From positions 1 to 32,930 of the forward strand of contig JBEHWX010000064.1 of NCBI GenBank assembly GCA_048498995.1: DNA of 32,930 nucleotides, read 5' to 3'. This DNA is from JBEHWX01 sp048498995. GTDB lineage: Bacteria > Bacteroidota > Ignavibacteria > OLB7. The translations under genes and the position numbers were made by a program. Position 1 is the stretch's first letter. The number at the start of each line of letters is the position of its first letter. Shown here one piece after another: positions 1-9,065 of the stretch. The notes beneath the pieces are model-generated. The model had not been told where the DNA came from. It saw only the letters and a program-made list of their open reading frames with translations, and made no database searches.

Positions 1-1407
1 GGTGGCGGGAGCTTTCTCCGCCTCGACCGCCACCATCTGCGCGGCGTGGAACTCGTTGTGATAGATGTCGTTCAGGAGCATCGCCAGCAGCCGCTGCGGC
101 TCCTCGGTCTCGAGCATCGAACGGACCATCGGCACGAAGCGGTCCACCTGCTCCCGCTCGGCGCGGGAGGTCTTCTTCCGGTAGCGCTCCTCGAGCAGGA
201 TGATCACCCGCTCGGCGACGCGCTGCTCCACTTCCTCCTGCGTCGGGATCGGGAGCTCGACGAAGGTGATGTTGTACTTGCGGCCGATCTTCTTGAGCTG
301 CGCCTTCTCCGAGATGTCGCCGGCCAGCGAGATCACCACGCCGGTATTGCCGGCGCGCGCGGTCCGACCGGCGCGGTGCAGATAGCTCTCGGTATCCTTC
401 GGCACATCATGCTGGAACACGTGCGAAAGATCGCTGATGTCGATGCCGCGCGCGGCGATATCGGTGGCCACCAGGAAGCGGGTCTCGCGACGCCTGATGC
501 GTCCCATCGCCCGCTCACGCGCCTTCTGGTCGAGATCTCCGGAAAGCTGATCGGCGTTGTAGCCATGGTTCTGCAGCGCGGCGGCGAGGAACTCCACCTC
601 GGCCTTCGTGTTGCAGAAGATGATCGCGCTCTCCGGATACTCCATCTCGATCAGGCGCATCAGCATGATGTCCTTGTCCATCGCCGGCACCACGTAGAAG
701 CGGTGCTCCATGGTGGAGACCGATTCGTTGCCGACGCTCAGCGAGAGGAACTCGGGGTTGCGCAGGAAGGTCTTGCCGAGCTCCTGCACCTTGTAGGGGA
801 TGGTGGCCGAGAACATCCAGGAGCGGCGCTCGCGCGGCAGATGGCGCCGCAGCTCCATCATCGCCGGATAGAAGCCCATCGAGAGCATCTCGTCGGCCTC
901 GTCGAACACGAGCATCCGGAGCCCCTGCAGCGACAGCGAGCGGCGTCCGATATGATCGAGGACGCGTCCCGGCGTGCCGATGATCACCTGCGCTCCCTCG
1001 CGCATCCCCTGGAGCTGCGAGGCATAGCCGACGCCGCCGTAGACGAGCACGCCGCGGATATCCAGGCCGGCCGAGAGGGCGACGAACTCGCTGTAGACCT
1101 GGCTGGCCAGCTCGCGCGTCGGCACCAGCACCAGCGCCTGCGGGAAGCGATCCTTCGGATCGATCTTCATGATGATCGGAATCAGAAACGCGCCGGTTTT
1201 TCCCGAACCGGTGTGAGACTGGACGATCATGTCCCGATCGGCGAGCAGGTAGGGAATCGCCTTTGCCTGCACCGGCGTCGGCTTGGTCCAGCCGAGGCCG
1301 CGCGCCGCCTCGCGAATCGTCTCGGGCAGGTCGTCGAAGGTGACCTCCGGAAGCGATTCCTCCGGCTCGATCAGCAGATCATTCGTCTCCGATGTCGTCA
1401 TATCCAT
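1..1407 (-). CDS. DEAD-box ATP-dependent RNA helicase (C-terminus beyond window)
   Basis: The reading frame is open from ATG 1407 to the left edge, giving 469 residues with no stop, so the C-terminus is missing. All core helicase motifs are visible: motif I as SHTGSGKT, Ia as PTRELA, Ib as TPGR, II as DEAD, III as SAT, IV as IIFCNT, V as ATDIAARGID and VI as HRAGRTARAG. These two RecA-like domains unwind RNA duplexes using ATP in the cytoplasm. After motif VI a further ~115 residues are basic and acidic and probably begin the dimerisation/RNA-binding extension seen in the CsdA/DeaD type, but the part that would decide this lies outside the window. A second in-frame ATG lies two codons downstream at 1401; no strong Shine-Dalgarno separates them. 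It follows lipA on the same strand after a hairpin-containing gap. Confidence 0.93.
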   Translation of the reverse strand, partial: MDMTTSETNDLLIEPEESLPEVTFDDLPETIREAARGLGWTKPTPVQAKAIPYLLADRDMIVQSHTGSGKTGAFLIPIIMKIDPKDRFPQALVLVPTRELASQVYSEFVALSAGLDIRGVLVYGGVGYASQLQGMREGAQVIIGTPGRVLDHIGRRSLSLQGLRMLVFDEADEMLSMGFYPAMMELRRHLPRERRSWMFSATIPYKVQELGKTFLRNPEFLSLSVGNESVSTMEHRFYVVPAMDKDIMLMRLIEMEYPESAIIFCNTKAEVEFLAAALQNHGYNADQLSGDLDQKARERAMGRIRRRETRFLVATDIAARGIDISDLSHVFQHDVPKDTESYLHRAGRTARAGNTGVVISLAGDISEKAQLKKIGRKYNITFVELPIPTQEEVEQRVAERVIILLEERYRKKTSRAEREQVDRFVPMVRSMLETEEPQRLLAMLLNDIYHNEFHAAQMVAVEAEKAPAT

Positions 1408-1459
1408 AAAGAGCCCGTCGTAAAAGGTTCATCCCGGAGTCGTTCCGAGAACGGAGGAA

Positions 1460-1484
1460 GGCGGGAAGATCCATCCTTCCCGCC
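1460..1484 (-). terminator. Hairpin between lipA and the helicase gene
   Basis: Perfect 9-bp arms (1460-1468 and 1476-1484) enclose a 7-nt loop. A further five-base pairing outside a bulge (1452-1456 with 1485-1489) extends the stem. It lies just downstream of the lipA stop. There is no U tract on the minus strand, so it could be a weak terminator, a processing site or an mRNA 3' stabiliser. Confidence 0.45.
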
Positions 1485-1560
1485 CTCCGGCAATGCGAAG
1501 CGATATCATCCGATGCCCATCGAGGCGCCCGGGCCGGATGCTCTCCGACCGATCGGACGA

Positions 1561-2463
1561 TCAGAGATGGCGCTCGGCGTGATAGCTGGAGCGGACCAGC
1601 GGTCCGGACTCCACGAAACGGAAGCCCATCTCCAGGCCGAGATCCCGCAGCTCGTTGAACTCCTCCGGCGTCACGAAGCGCTTCACCGGAAGGTGCATCT
1701 TCGTCGGCTGGAGGTACTGGCCGAGCGTGAGGATATCCACGCCGACCCCGACCAGATCGCGCATGGTCGTCAGCAGCTCCTCGCGTCCCTCGCCGAGACC
1801 GAGCATGATGCCGGTCTTGGTCATCATCCCCTGGCGCTTCGACTCGCGGAGCACGTCGAGCGTCCACTGGTACTTCCCCTGCGGGCGCACCTGGCGATAG
1901 AGGGAGGGGACGGTTTCGGTATTGTGATTCAGGATGTCCGGCGCCGCGTCGATGATCAGCTGAAGAAGGTCGAGCTTCCCCTTGAAATCGGGGATCAGAA
2001 CCTCGACGCGGAGTCCCGGATTCTGAAGCCGGGCCTGGCGGATCGTCTCGGCGAAGACGCCGGCGCCGCCATCCTTCAGCTCGTCGCGGTTGACCGAGGT
2101 GATCACCGCGTGACGGACGCCCATCTGGCCGATCGCCTCGGCCACGCGGAACGGCTCCTCCAGATCGATCGTTCCCGGGCGGCCGGTCTTGATGGCGCAG
2201 AAGCCGCAGGAACGGGTGCAGGTATCGCCGAGAATCATGAACGTCGCGGTCCCGGCCGACCAGCATTCGGCCATGTTGGGGCAGCGAGCCTCCTCGCAGA
2301 CGGTGTGCAGCTCCTTGGAGCGCATCATCGTCTTCAGCTGCTGGAACGTCTCACCGGTCGGAATCTTCACCTTGAGCCACTCCGGGCGACGCTCGGCACC
2401 GGCGGCCGCGGCCACCGTCGACGGCTGCACCACCGGCAGCTCCAGTTTCTCAACACTGATCAT
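1561..2463 (-). CDS. lipA: Lipoyl synthase
   Basis: This 300-residue radical-SAM enzyme inserts two sulfurs into octanoyl groups on lipoyl domains. Both iron-sulfur cluster signatures are present: the auxiliary cluster cysteines C56, C61 and C67 (CEEARCPNMAEC) and the radical-SAM CX3CX2C cysteines C82, C86 and C89 (CTRSCGFC). The C-terminal RSSYHAE segment supplies the serine that ligates the auxiliary cluster in characterised LipA. Length is normal for the family. The start ATG 2463 leaves a short extension before the conserved region and has only a weak AGG upstream. The neighbouring upstream gene on the same strand encodes an E2 protein with two lipoyl domains, one of the substrates of this enzyme, so co-transcription makes functional sense. 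Confidence 0.97.
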   Translation of the reverse strand: MISVEKLELPVVQPSTVAAAAGAERRPEWLKVKIPTGETFQQLKTMMRSKELHTVCEEARCPNMAECWSAGTATFMILGDTCTRSCGFCAIKTGRPGTIDLEEPFRVAEAIGQMGVRHAVITSVNRDELKDGGAGVFAETIRQARLQNPGLRVEVLIPDFKGKLDLLQLIIDAAPDILNHNTETVPSLYRQVRPQGKYQWTLDVLRESKRQGMMTKTGIMLGLGEGREELLTTMRDLVGVGVDILTLGQYLQPTKMHLPVKRFVTPEEFNELRDLGLEMGFRFVESGPLVRSSYHAERHL

Positions 2464-2509
2464 GGTTGCGGAACCTGATTATATCTGAAATCGGATCTGA
2501 TCGATACGG

Positions 2510-2539
2510 CGAGGGGCGATCCCGGCGGACCGCCCCTCG
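2510..2539 (-). terminator. Hairpin between the E2 gene and lipA
   Basis: Perfect 9-bp inverted repeat CGAGGGGCG / CGCCCCTCG (2510-2518 and 2531-2539) with a 12-nt loop, in the 84-bp gap between the E2 stop and the lipA start. No U tract follows on the minus strand. It could limit read-through from E2 to lipA rather than stop it fully. Confidence 0.4.
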
Positions 2540-2547
2540 AACGATGT

Positions 2548-4491
2548 TTACAGCTGCGTGTGCTCGTCGAAGCTCTCGAGGTACTTGATCACATCGGAGA
2601 GGAACTTCCCGCCGAGCAGACCATCGATGATCCGATGGTCGTGCGAGAGCGACAGGTAGATCATCGAGCGGATCACGATCATGTCCTCACCCAGCACCTC
2701 GCGGACCACCGGGCGCTTCTGAATCGCGCCGGCGCCGAGGATCGCCACCTGCGGCTGGTTGATGATCGGCGCTCCGTGGAGCAGGCCGAACACGCCGTAG
2801 TTGGTCAGCGTGAAGGTGCCGCCGGCGATCTCGTCCGGATGGAGCTGCTTGTTCCGGGCACGGTTGGCCAGATCGTTGACCGAGTGCGCAATCCCGGTGA
2901 TGTTCATCCGATCGGCGTCCTTCACCACCGGCACGATCAGGTTGCCGTCCGGCAGCGCCGTGGCCACGCCGACGTTGACGCGCTTCTTGACCAGCACGTT
3001 GGTGCCGTCGACCGAGGCGTTGACCCACGGGTTGTCGCGCAGCGCCCTGGCGATCGCGGCCACGAGGAACGGCGTGTAGGTGAGCTTGATCCCCTCGCGC
3101 TTCTCGAACTGCGCCTTCATCGCGTCGCGGAGCTTCACCAGCTTCGTCACGTCCGCCTCACCGACCTCGGTGACGTGCGGCGAGGTGGCCTTGGAGCGGA
3201 CCATGTGCTCGGCGATGAGCTGGCGCATGCGGTCCATCGGGATAACCTCGACGTCCGGGCCGTACTCCTTCGGGGCCGAGGGAGCGGCCACGCGGGCCGG
3301 CTGCGGAGCCGGGGCGGCCTGCTGCGGAGCCTGGGCGGGCGCCTGCGCCGGAGCCGGCTGCTGTGCCGGGGCCGGAGCGGCCTGCGGGGCGGCCTGCGGA
3401 GCCGGGCGGCCGGCCGGACGGTTCTTCACGTAGCCGAGAAGATCATCCTTCGTGACGCGGCCTTCCATGCCGGTGCCGTTGAGCGTGTCGAGCTCGGCGA
3501 CCGAGAGGCCTTCCTTCTCGGCGATCGAGCGGACCAGCGGCGAGTAGAATCGGCCGTTGCTCTCGCGCGGGATCGGGCCGGCCTCGACCGGAGCCTGCTG
3601 CGCGTCGGCGGAGGTGCTCCAGGGGGAGGCGGGGTTCTGCGTCGGCTGGGCCGAGCCGTTGACCGGCACCGGCGACTGGCTCGGCTGCGCCTGCGGAGCG
3701 GCCTGGGCGGCAGCCTGCGGAGCCGCTTGCGGGGCCGGAGCCTGCTGCGGGGCGGCGGCGGCCGGAGCCCCGGCGCCGGTGGAGATGTAGGCGATCACGT
3801 TGCCGACGGCGATCGTCTCCCCTTCCTGGGCGGCGATCTCGGCGAGCGTTCCGGCGACCGGCGACGGGATCTCGGTGTCGACCTTGTCGGTCGAGATCTC
3901 GGCGATCACCTCATCACGCTCCACCGCCTCGCCCGGCTGCTTCACCCAGCGGAGAATCGTTCCTTCCTGGACCGACTCACCCATCTTCGGCATCAGAATC
4001 GGCGTGCGCTCACCACTGGCCTGGGCCGGAGCCGGAGCGGCGGGGGCGCCGTTCGACGGAGTGCTTTCCTCGGAGCGCTGGGCCTGCGCGGCGCTCGGCG
4101 TGGCATCGGCGGCGCCACCCGACTTGACCTGCGCCTCACCCGGCTGCGGCTCCGACGGAGCGGCGGCCTGCTCGGCCATCTGCGGCGTCGGCGCGGCGGC
4201 CTGAGCCCCGCCACCGGCGTTGCCGCCGGCATTGCCGCCACCGGAGGCTTCTCCCGGCTCTCCCAGACGGGCGATCGGGTTGCCGACGGCAACGGTCTCG
4301 TTCTCCTGCGCCAGAATCTCCAGCAACGTGCCGGCCGACGGCGACGGGATCTCGGTGTCGACCTTGTCGGTCGAGATCTCGGCAATCACCTCGTCCCGCT
4401 CTACCGTGTCTCCCGGCTGCTTCAGCCAGCGGAGGATCGTTCCTTCCTGTACCGATTCGCCCATTTTGGGCATCAGGACATCAATTGCCAT
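2548..4491 (-). CDS. 2-oxo acid dehydrogenase E2 component, two lipoyl domains
   Basis: A 647-residue dihydrolipoyllysine acyltransferase, the core of a pyruvate, 2-oxoglutarate or branched-chain 2-oxo acid dehydrogenase complex. Two lipoyl domains occupy about residues 1-78 and 164-238, with the lipoylated lysines at K43 and K203 in the motif STDKVDTEIPSP, exactly 160 residues apart. Ala/Pro/Gln-rich hinges follow. A peripheral-subunit (E3/E1) binding domain sits at about 313-357 and the CoA-dependent acyltransferase domain at about 415-647. The catalytic motif near the end is HRIIDG (H619, D623, G624). Sequence alone does not settle which 2-oxo acid is used, so no symbol is given. It is the upstream neighbour of lipA. 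The start at 4491 begins directly with the lipoyl fold; a GGAG lies 11 nt upstream. Confidence 0.95.
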   Translation of the reverse strand: MAIDVLMPKMGESVQEGTILRWLKQPGDTVERDEVIAEISTDKVDTEIPSPSAGTLLEILAQENETVAVGNPIARLGEPGEASGGGNAGGNAGGGAQAAAPTPQMAEQAAAPSEPQPGEAQVKSGGAADATPSAAQAQRSEESTPSNGAPAAPAPAQASGERTPILMPKMGESVQEGTILRWVKQPGEAVERDEVIAEISTDKVDTEIPSPVAGTLAEIAAQEGETIAVGNVIAYISTGAGAPAAAAPQQAPAPQAAPQAAAQAAPQAQPSQSPVPVNGSAQPTQNPASPWSTSADAQQAPVEAGPIPRESNGRFYSPLVRSIAEKEGLSVAELDTLNGTGMEGRVTKDDLLGYVKNRPAGRPAPQAAPQAAPAPAQQPAPAQAPAQAPQQAAPAPQPARVAAPSAPKEYGPDVEVIPMDRMRQLIAEHMVRSKATSPHVTEVGEADVTKLVKLRDAMKAQFEKREGIKLTYTPFLVAAIARALRDNPWVNASVDGTNVLVKKRVNVGVATALPDGNLIVPVVKDADRMNITGIAHSVNDLANRARNKQLHPDEIAGGTFTLTNYGVFGLLHGAPIINQPQVAILGAGAIQKRPVVREVLGEDMIVIRSMIYLSLSHDHRIIDGLLGGKFLSDVIKYLESFDEHTQL

Positions 4492-4726
4492 CGTTCTGTT
4501 TACTCCGTACGAAAAACGTTCTATATGCTCTGGATGAACTTTCTCAGACGAATGCCGCCATGAGCATCGCCGACGGCGAGCGCCGACGCGAGGGCGGAAA
4601 GAGGATGGTCCGACCCCGGGAGAGGACCGGACGTAGACAACAATTTACGAACCTCGCTCGTTATCCGGCGAGTCGGTCAAACCTTGTACAGATCGTCACC
4701 AGTCGGCCGGGGGATCGGCCACCGGA
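4492..4726. other. Intergenic region, E2 upstream side
   Basis: 235 bp between the stop of the PD40-OmpA gene and the start of the E2 gene. It should contain the E2 promoter on the minus strand. I see no convincing coding frame, RNA gene or strong hairpin. Confidence 0.5.
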
Positions 4727-6316
4727 TCACTTCCGGGCACTGATCACCCGAATCTCCACCCGCCGGTTCTTCGCCCTCCCCTCCTCCGTCTCGTTCGAGG
4801 CCACCGGCTCGATCTCTCCACGCGCGTCGGTGGAGATCAGCTTCGGGGAGATCCCGTTGGCGATCAGCCACCGCCGGACGCTGGCGGCGCGGCTCAGGCT
4901 CAGCTGCTGGTTGGAATCGCTCTCGCCCACGTCGTCGGTGTGCCCGGTGACTCCCACGCGGGTGATTCCCCCTCCATTGGCGATCGCCTCCCGGATCGAG
5001 CCCACGTACCGGCGAAGCTCCTCCAGAGCCTCCGGCGAAAGCTCCGACGAGCCGGTCGCGAACAGAATCGGTCCGACCGACAGGCTCGCGGTCAGATCCG
5101 AGTCGGAAGCTCGCGGCGTGGCGCTGGCGACGTCGAAGTTCAGGATCACCGATCGCGTCACCGGATCGTTCCGGCGCGCGTCCACCTCGACGCTCGTCTC
5201 CCCATGCCCCGGCGCGAAGCCGGTGATGCGGTACTGCTCGCCGGCCGGCAGCAGCAGCAGGAATCGTCCATAGGAATCGCTCGCCGTGGAGGTCACATCT
5301 CCCGACTTCCCGGCGATCTCGGCGCGCACCAGCCCCTCGGCGCCCCGGTCGCCGACCAGCATCCGCCCGTTGACCAGCACCACCCGCTGCGGCCGGAGAG
5401 AATCCGGGAGCTGAATCCTGAACAGGTCCGACTTGCCGTAGAACGCCTCATAGAATCCGGTGCCGCTCATGTAGGCGAAATCTCCCTGAGCGGTGATCGA
5501 GATGGACGCCTCGTAGAGCGGCGTGTTCACCGACGGCCCCATGTTCTCCGGCGTTGACCACATCTCCCAACTGTTGCCGATCCGCCGCGTGATATACACG
5601 TCGGTTTCTCCCATCCCGTTCGGGCGGTCGCTGGTGAAATAGAGCGTGCGGTTGTCGGAGGCCATGAACGGCGCCCCCTCGAAGAACTCCGTGTTCAGCG
5701 CCTTGATCGGCTCCGGCTTTCCCCAGCGCATCAGATCGTTGGATGTGGCGTCGCAGGTGAACAGGTCGAAATCTTCGTCGTCCGGCTTGTCGAGGTGCAG
5801 GCCGAGGATCAGGCGCTTCTGATCCGGGGTGATGAAGGCGTAATAGCTGTCGCCGAGATCGGCGAGCCCGTCGATACTGATCGGGACCGGCTTTCCCCAG
5901 CTGCTCCCCTCGCGGTGGCTGATCGCCAGGCCGGTCTTCTTCCCGTTCACGATCTCGCCGTTGTGAACGAGCGCCGAGGAGCCGTCGGCCGAGATCCAGA
6001 AGAGGACGTCGGAGCCGCGCGTGTTCAGCGGCGGGCCGATGTTGCGCGCCGGGGACCAGGTGCCGTCGTTCCGGAGCGTGCTGTAGTAAATGTCGTCGTC
6101 GTCGTCCACGCCGCCGACGTTGGTCGAATCGTACTTCCGGTCGAAGTAGAGGGTTTTCCCATCGGGACTGACGACCGGGAGGATCTCGATGCCGGCGCTG
6201 TTGAGCGAGGGGCCGAGGTTCTGGCGCGCGGGGAATTCCGGCTCGACGCCGAGCTGTGCCACGGCCAGACGCGTTGTGAGAAAGAGGAGGGAGATCGGAA
6301 GAAGGAACCGACGCAT
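4727..6316 (-). CDS. PD40 beta-propeller / CRD / OmpA-family outer-membrane protein
   Basis: 529 residues. The start at 6316 was preferred to an upstream ATG at 6445 because it begins MRRFLLPISLLFLTTRLAVA, a clear Sec signal peptide. PD40/WD40-like blades follow, with repeats such as SPDGKTLYFD, TPDQKRLILG and SDNRTLYFTSDRPNG over about residues 50-310. A carboxypeptidase-regulatory-like beta domain (about 325-400) comes next. The C-terminal OmpA domain carries the peptidoglycan-binding motif GHTDDVGESDSNQQLSLSRA and the ending GRAKNRRVEI. It should sit in the outer membrane or periplasm, anchored to peptidoglycan. PorE of the type IX secretion machinery has TPR, propeller, CRD and OmpA parts in the same order, and this protein lacks the TPR part. 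A role in T9SS is therefore possible but is inference from architecture. Confidence 0.9.
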   Translation of the reverse strand: MRRFLLPISLLFLTTRLAVAQLGVEPEFPARQNLGPSLNSAGIEILPVVSPDGKTLYFDRKYDSTNVGGVDDDDDIYYSTLRNDGTWSPARNIGPPLNTRGSDVLFWISADGSSALVHNGEIVNGKKTGLAISHREGSSWGKPVPISIDGLADLGDSYYAFITPDQKRLILGLHLDKPDDEDFDLFTCDATSNDLMRWGKPEPIKALNTEFFEGAPFMASDNRTLYFTSDRPNGMGETDVYITRRIGNSWEMWSTPENMGPSVNTPLYEASISITAQGDFAYMSGTGFYEAFYGKSDLFRIQLPDSLRPQRVVLVNGRMLVGDRGAEGLVRAEIAGKSGDVTSTASDSYGRFLLLLPAGEQYRITGFAPGHGETSVEVDARRNDPVTRSVILNFDVASATPRASDSDLTASLSVGPILFATGSSELSPEALEELRRYVGSIREAIANGGGITRVGVTGHTDDVGESDSNQQLSLSRAASVRRWLIANGISPKLISTDARGEIEPVASNETEEGRAKNRRVEIRVISARK

Positions 6317-6446
6317 GGATGTCCGAGCGATGTTGAATGCTTCTGATGAGGTTCGGGCGACGGCGTGCGGGCGTCGATAACCAGCGAAGTTACCAAAGTG
6401 TAACCGATGCGGAGGGAAGGACCGGGGCGGGGCACAACTTGTCACA

Positions 6447-6485
6447 GCGCGGAGAGGAGGCCGGGCTCGGGGCCCCTCTCCGCGC
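6447..6485 (-). terminator. Hairpin downstream of the MoeB/ThiF-type gene
   Basis: Perfect 11-bp arms (6447-6457 and 6475-6485, GCGCGGAGAGG and its complement) with a 17-nt loop that itself contains GGCC/GGCC pairing. It lies 41 bp past the stop of the E1-like gene and upstream of the OmpA gene. No U tract follows. Confidence 0.5.
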
Positions 6486-6525
6486 CCCTGATATGGGGCC
6501 GAATCTCTGGCGTCGATGCGCGGGA

Positions 6526-7686
6526 TCAGTAGCGGGGAACCCCCTCGTCCACCCGCTCGGACCAGGCGAGGATACCCTCTTCCAGATTCTCTACGTTCGT
6601 ATAGCCGTGGCGCAGCAGAAGCTCCACCGCCTGTTGCGACCGGCGGCCGGACTTGCAGTGGACGATCACCCGGCCCGTGCGCGGCACCTCGTCCAACCGC
6701 TCCTCGAGCTGGCCGAGAGGGATCAGCCGACCGCCGAGGTTGGCGATCTCGTACTCGTGCGGCTCCCGCACGTCGATCAGGACATGCTCGGCGCCGTCGG
6801 CGCGGAGTCCGGCAAGCTCCTCCACGGTGAGCGTCGGGACCCCGGCCTCCGCCGTGGAGGCTTCATGGCCGCGATCGTGCGCGGGGACGCCGCAGAACTC
6901 CTCGTAGTCGATCAGCTCGGTGATCGTGGGATGCTCGCCGCAGATGGGGCACTCCGGATCCTTCGCGAGCTTCAGCTCGCGGAAGCGCATCGAGAGCGCG
7001 TCATACAGCAGAAGCCGGCCGATGAGCGGCTCGCCGATGCCGAGCAGGAGCTTGATGGTCTCGGTGGCCTGGAGCGTGCCGATCACTCCCGGCAGGATGC
7101 CGAGCACGCCCCCCTCGGCGCAGCTCGGGACCAGCCCCGGCGGCGGCGGCTCCCGGTAGAGGCAGCGATAGCAGGGGCCGCGCGCTCCCCAGAAGACCGA
7201 CACCTGCCCCTCGAAACGGAAGATGGAGCCGTAGACATTCGGCTTGCCGAGGAGCACCGAGACGTCGTTGCTCAGGTAGCGTGTCGGGAAGTTGTCGGTG
7301 CCGTCGACGATCACGTCATACGGTCGCGCGATCTCCATGGCGTTGGCGCTGGTGAACGGCTCGTCATGGGTCGTGACCTCCACGTTCGGGTTGATCTCGG
7401 CCAGCCGCTCCCGGGCCGACTCCACCTTGCGACGCCCCACCGAGGAGGTGCCATGCAGGATCTGGCGCTGAAGGTTGGATTCGTCGACCACGTCCGCGTC
7501 GACGATGCCGAGCCGTCCGACGCCGGCGGCGGCCAGATAGAGCGCCAGTGGCGATCCGAGCCCGCCCGCTCCGATCAGGAGGACCGAGGATGCCTTCAGC
7601 TTCTTCTGTCCCTCGGGGCCGATCTCCGGCAGAATCAGGTGGCGGCTGTAGCGCCGGACTTCATCGTTGGTCAGCTCCACGCTCAT
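6526..7686 (-). CDS. moeB: MoeB/ThiF-family adenylyltransferase with C-terminal rhodanese domain
   Basis: 386 residues. The N-terminal E1-like domain has the nucleotide loop GAGGLGS (39-45), the DGTDNFPTRY segment and the zinc pairs C172/C175 (CYRC) and C246/C249 (CPIC). C189 matches the position of the catalytic cysteine in this family. A rhodanese domain fills about 283-386 with the active-site loop CKSGRRS (C344). Such fusions (MoeZ/MOCS3 type) adenylate the C-terminal glycine of a small ubiquitin-like sulfur carrier and transfer sulfur to it for molybdopterin, thiamine or tRNA thiolation. No carrier gene lies beside it, so the pathway cannot be fixed here. The start is well supported: GGAGGAG lies 7 nt upstream of ATG 7686. 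Confidence 0.93.
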   Translation of the reverse strand: MSVELTNDEVRRYSRHLILPEIGPEGQKKLKASSVLLIGAGGLGSPLALYLAAAGVGRLGIVDADVVDESNLQRQILHGTSSVGRRKVESARERLAEINPNVEVTTHDEPFTSANAMEIARPYDVIVDGTDNFPTRYLSNDVSVLLGKPNVYGSIFRFEGQVSVFWGARGPCYRCLYREPPPPGLVPSCAEGGVLGILPGVIGTLQATETIKLLLGIGEPLIGRLLLYDALSMRFRELKLAKDPECPICGEHPTITELIDYEEFCGVPAHDRGHEASTAEAGVPTLTVEELAGLRADGAEHVLIDVREPHEYEIANLGGRLIPLGQLEERLDEVPRTGRVIVHCKSGRRSQQAVELLLRHGYTNVENLEEGILAWSERVDEGVPRY

Positions 7687-8617
7687 CGTTCAGCTCCTCC
7701 GGCTCCGGCCGGCGTCGGGTGCTGGGAGATTGCCTGGTGCCCCGCGCGCCGGACGGAGTGCCGCATGCGCGGGGCCACCGGGCGAGCAATGTTGATGTCG
7801 GGTGTCATGTCGTGACTTCCTCGTGATCTCCGAATCGGAACGGCTCGAATATCAGATATCGGCGCCGATCCGACAGCATGCCTCGAAAGATCTTCCCTGG
7901 ATGCGAGGAGTGGATTCAGTGCGGACGCCCCACCATGATTGCCTCAATGATGCACCGGTCCGTCTCCATGTCGGCCCACCCTCATCGACGCCGCCCGGAA
8001 AGTACCTGTACAGCCAGCTTCCCATGGTCGCGCCTCTCGGCACCGGCCATGAGGAGCGCCGACGAGCCGGCTCCCGGACGTCCGCGGCATCATCATCGAG
8101 GGGCCTCGAACCTACACGCCATCAGGTTTCCGGCCGACACCCGACATCGGGGAATCCCCGACACGCCTCCGACGGTCGACACCTACCCCGGCCCCGGGAG
8201 CTCCCTCATGGCTCACCCGCTTACCGTTGAAAGGAATTTCACTTACAGTCCGAGCCGTGAGCCATCGGCGGAGATATCGACGGAAATGTCGGGCGGATGA
8301 GTCGGATTCCGACATGGTGCGTGCTCAGGGCGGATGAAGGATGATGGCATTCCCTGGAGAGTCGTCCCGACGGGAGTTCGCGTGCCAATGATGGCGGCGC
8401 GGTGCGCGAAAGAGCTCCTCGGCGGCGCGGCCGGCCCAGGGAGAGATATACGATCAGATTATCTACGATCGGAGAGTCCGGGAAAATCGGTGGCGGAACA
8501 AGATGGCTCCTTCGTGCGTTCTCCGTACGACGCCGGCCGATGGGCTCACCCCGTCGCGTCCCCCTCCCATTGGTCGGATCGATTTTCCAGCACATTCGGG
8601 ATTCAACCGGAACTTCG
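7687..8617. other. 930-bp stretch without a convincing gene
   Basis: Several short open frames exist on both strands, but their translations are Arg/Pro/Ser-rich and look like read-outs of non-coding GC-rich DNA. The right-hand part must hold the upstream region of the small gene at 8618, and the left-hand part the promoter of the MoeB-type gene. I see no tRNA, terminator with a U tract or recognisable riboswitch. Confidence 0.45.
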
Positions 8618-8845
8618 ATGGTAGTGCTTCGCGACACTTCAAGGCCGCGCGTGACGGGGCGTGACGACGAGACGATTCCGTTCACCCTCGATCCGACGCG
8701 GGAGCTCCGCCGGGCGTTCGAGGAAGGGCGGCGGCGGGGACGCCGGGAGGCGGCGATGCAGGGGATCATCATGGGGATTCTCTGCGGGGCGATGGCGGCC
8801 GCACTCATCTACTGGATCGTCCTGGCAGCATCCTCGGCCGACTGA
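8618..8845 (+). CDS. Small single-pass membrane protein, unknown function
   Basis: 75 residues beginning MVVLRDTSRPRV. The first ~48 residues are polar and strongly charged (a run of Arg and Glu around 30-46). One hydrophobic helix follows at about 49-70 (IIMGILCGAMAAALIYWIVL), with a short tail. A longer frame starts at 8402, but its extra 72 residues read like non-coding DNA, so ATG 8618 was chosen. It has no recognised family. The cytoplasmic basic region with one C-terminal helix suggests a tail-anchored type. A palindrome lies just after the stop. Confidence 0.5.
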   Translation: MVVLRDTSRPRVTGRDDETIPFTLDPTRELRRAFEEGRRRGRREAAMQGIIMGILCGAMAAALIYWIVLAASSAD

Positions 8846-8863
8846 GTGTGCCACGGTCACCGA

Positions 8864-8878
8864 AGGTGCCGGGCACCT
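8864..8878. repeat. Short perfect palindrome after the small membrane gene
   Basis: AGGTGCC-G-GGCACCT, two 7-bp arms around one base, 19 bp beyond the stop at 8845. There is no T run. It may be part of a 3' end structure. Confidence 0.35.
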
Positions 8879-9065
8879 GGATTCCATACGACAATTCCCC
8901 TCTCCCCCCCGGGATTCTGTTGAGCCACCGCATGGGAGGCTTCGGAGAGGGTAACGGGCCCGGCAGAGCCGGCGCGCCGTCCACGCACATCGGCATCGCG
9001 TTCTCCCTCTGGCGCGCGGTGCCGATTGTCGTTTGCGGGGAGGTCGCGCCGATCGCCATTCCGCA

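Noticed and set aside
46..2478. Very long plus-strand frame opposite the helicase and lipA genes
   Set aside because: It is the antisense shadow of strong, motif-bearing genes in GC-rich DNA; its Arg/His/Leu/Asp-rich translation has no domain.
2560..4563. 667-codon plus-strand frame opposite the E2 gene
   Set aside because: Shadow of the E2 coding sequence; low-complexity Arg/Gly/Leu translation.
7802..8315. Overlapping short frames in the 7687-8617 gap
   Set aside because: Arg/Pro/Ser-rich on every frame, no start signals and no recognisable family.
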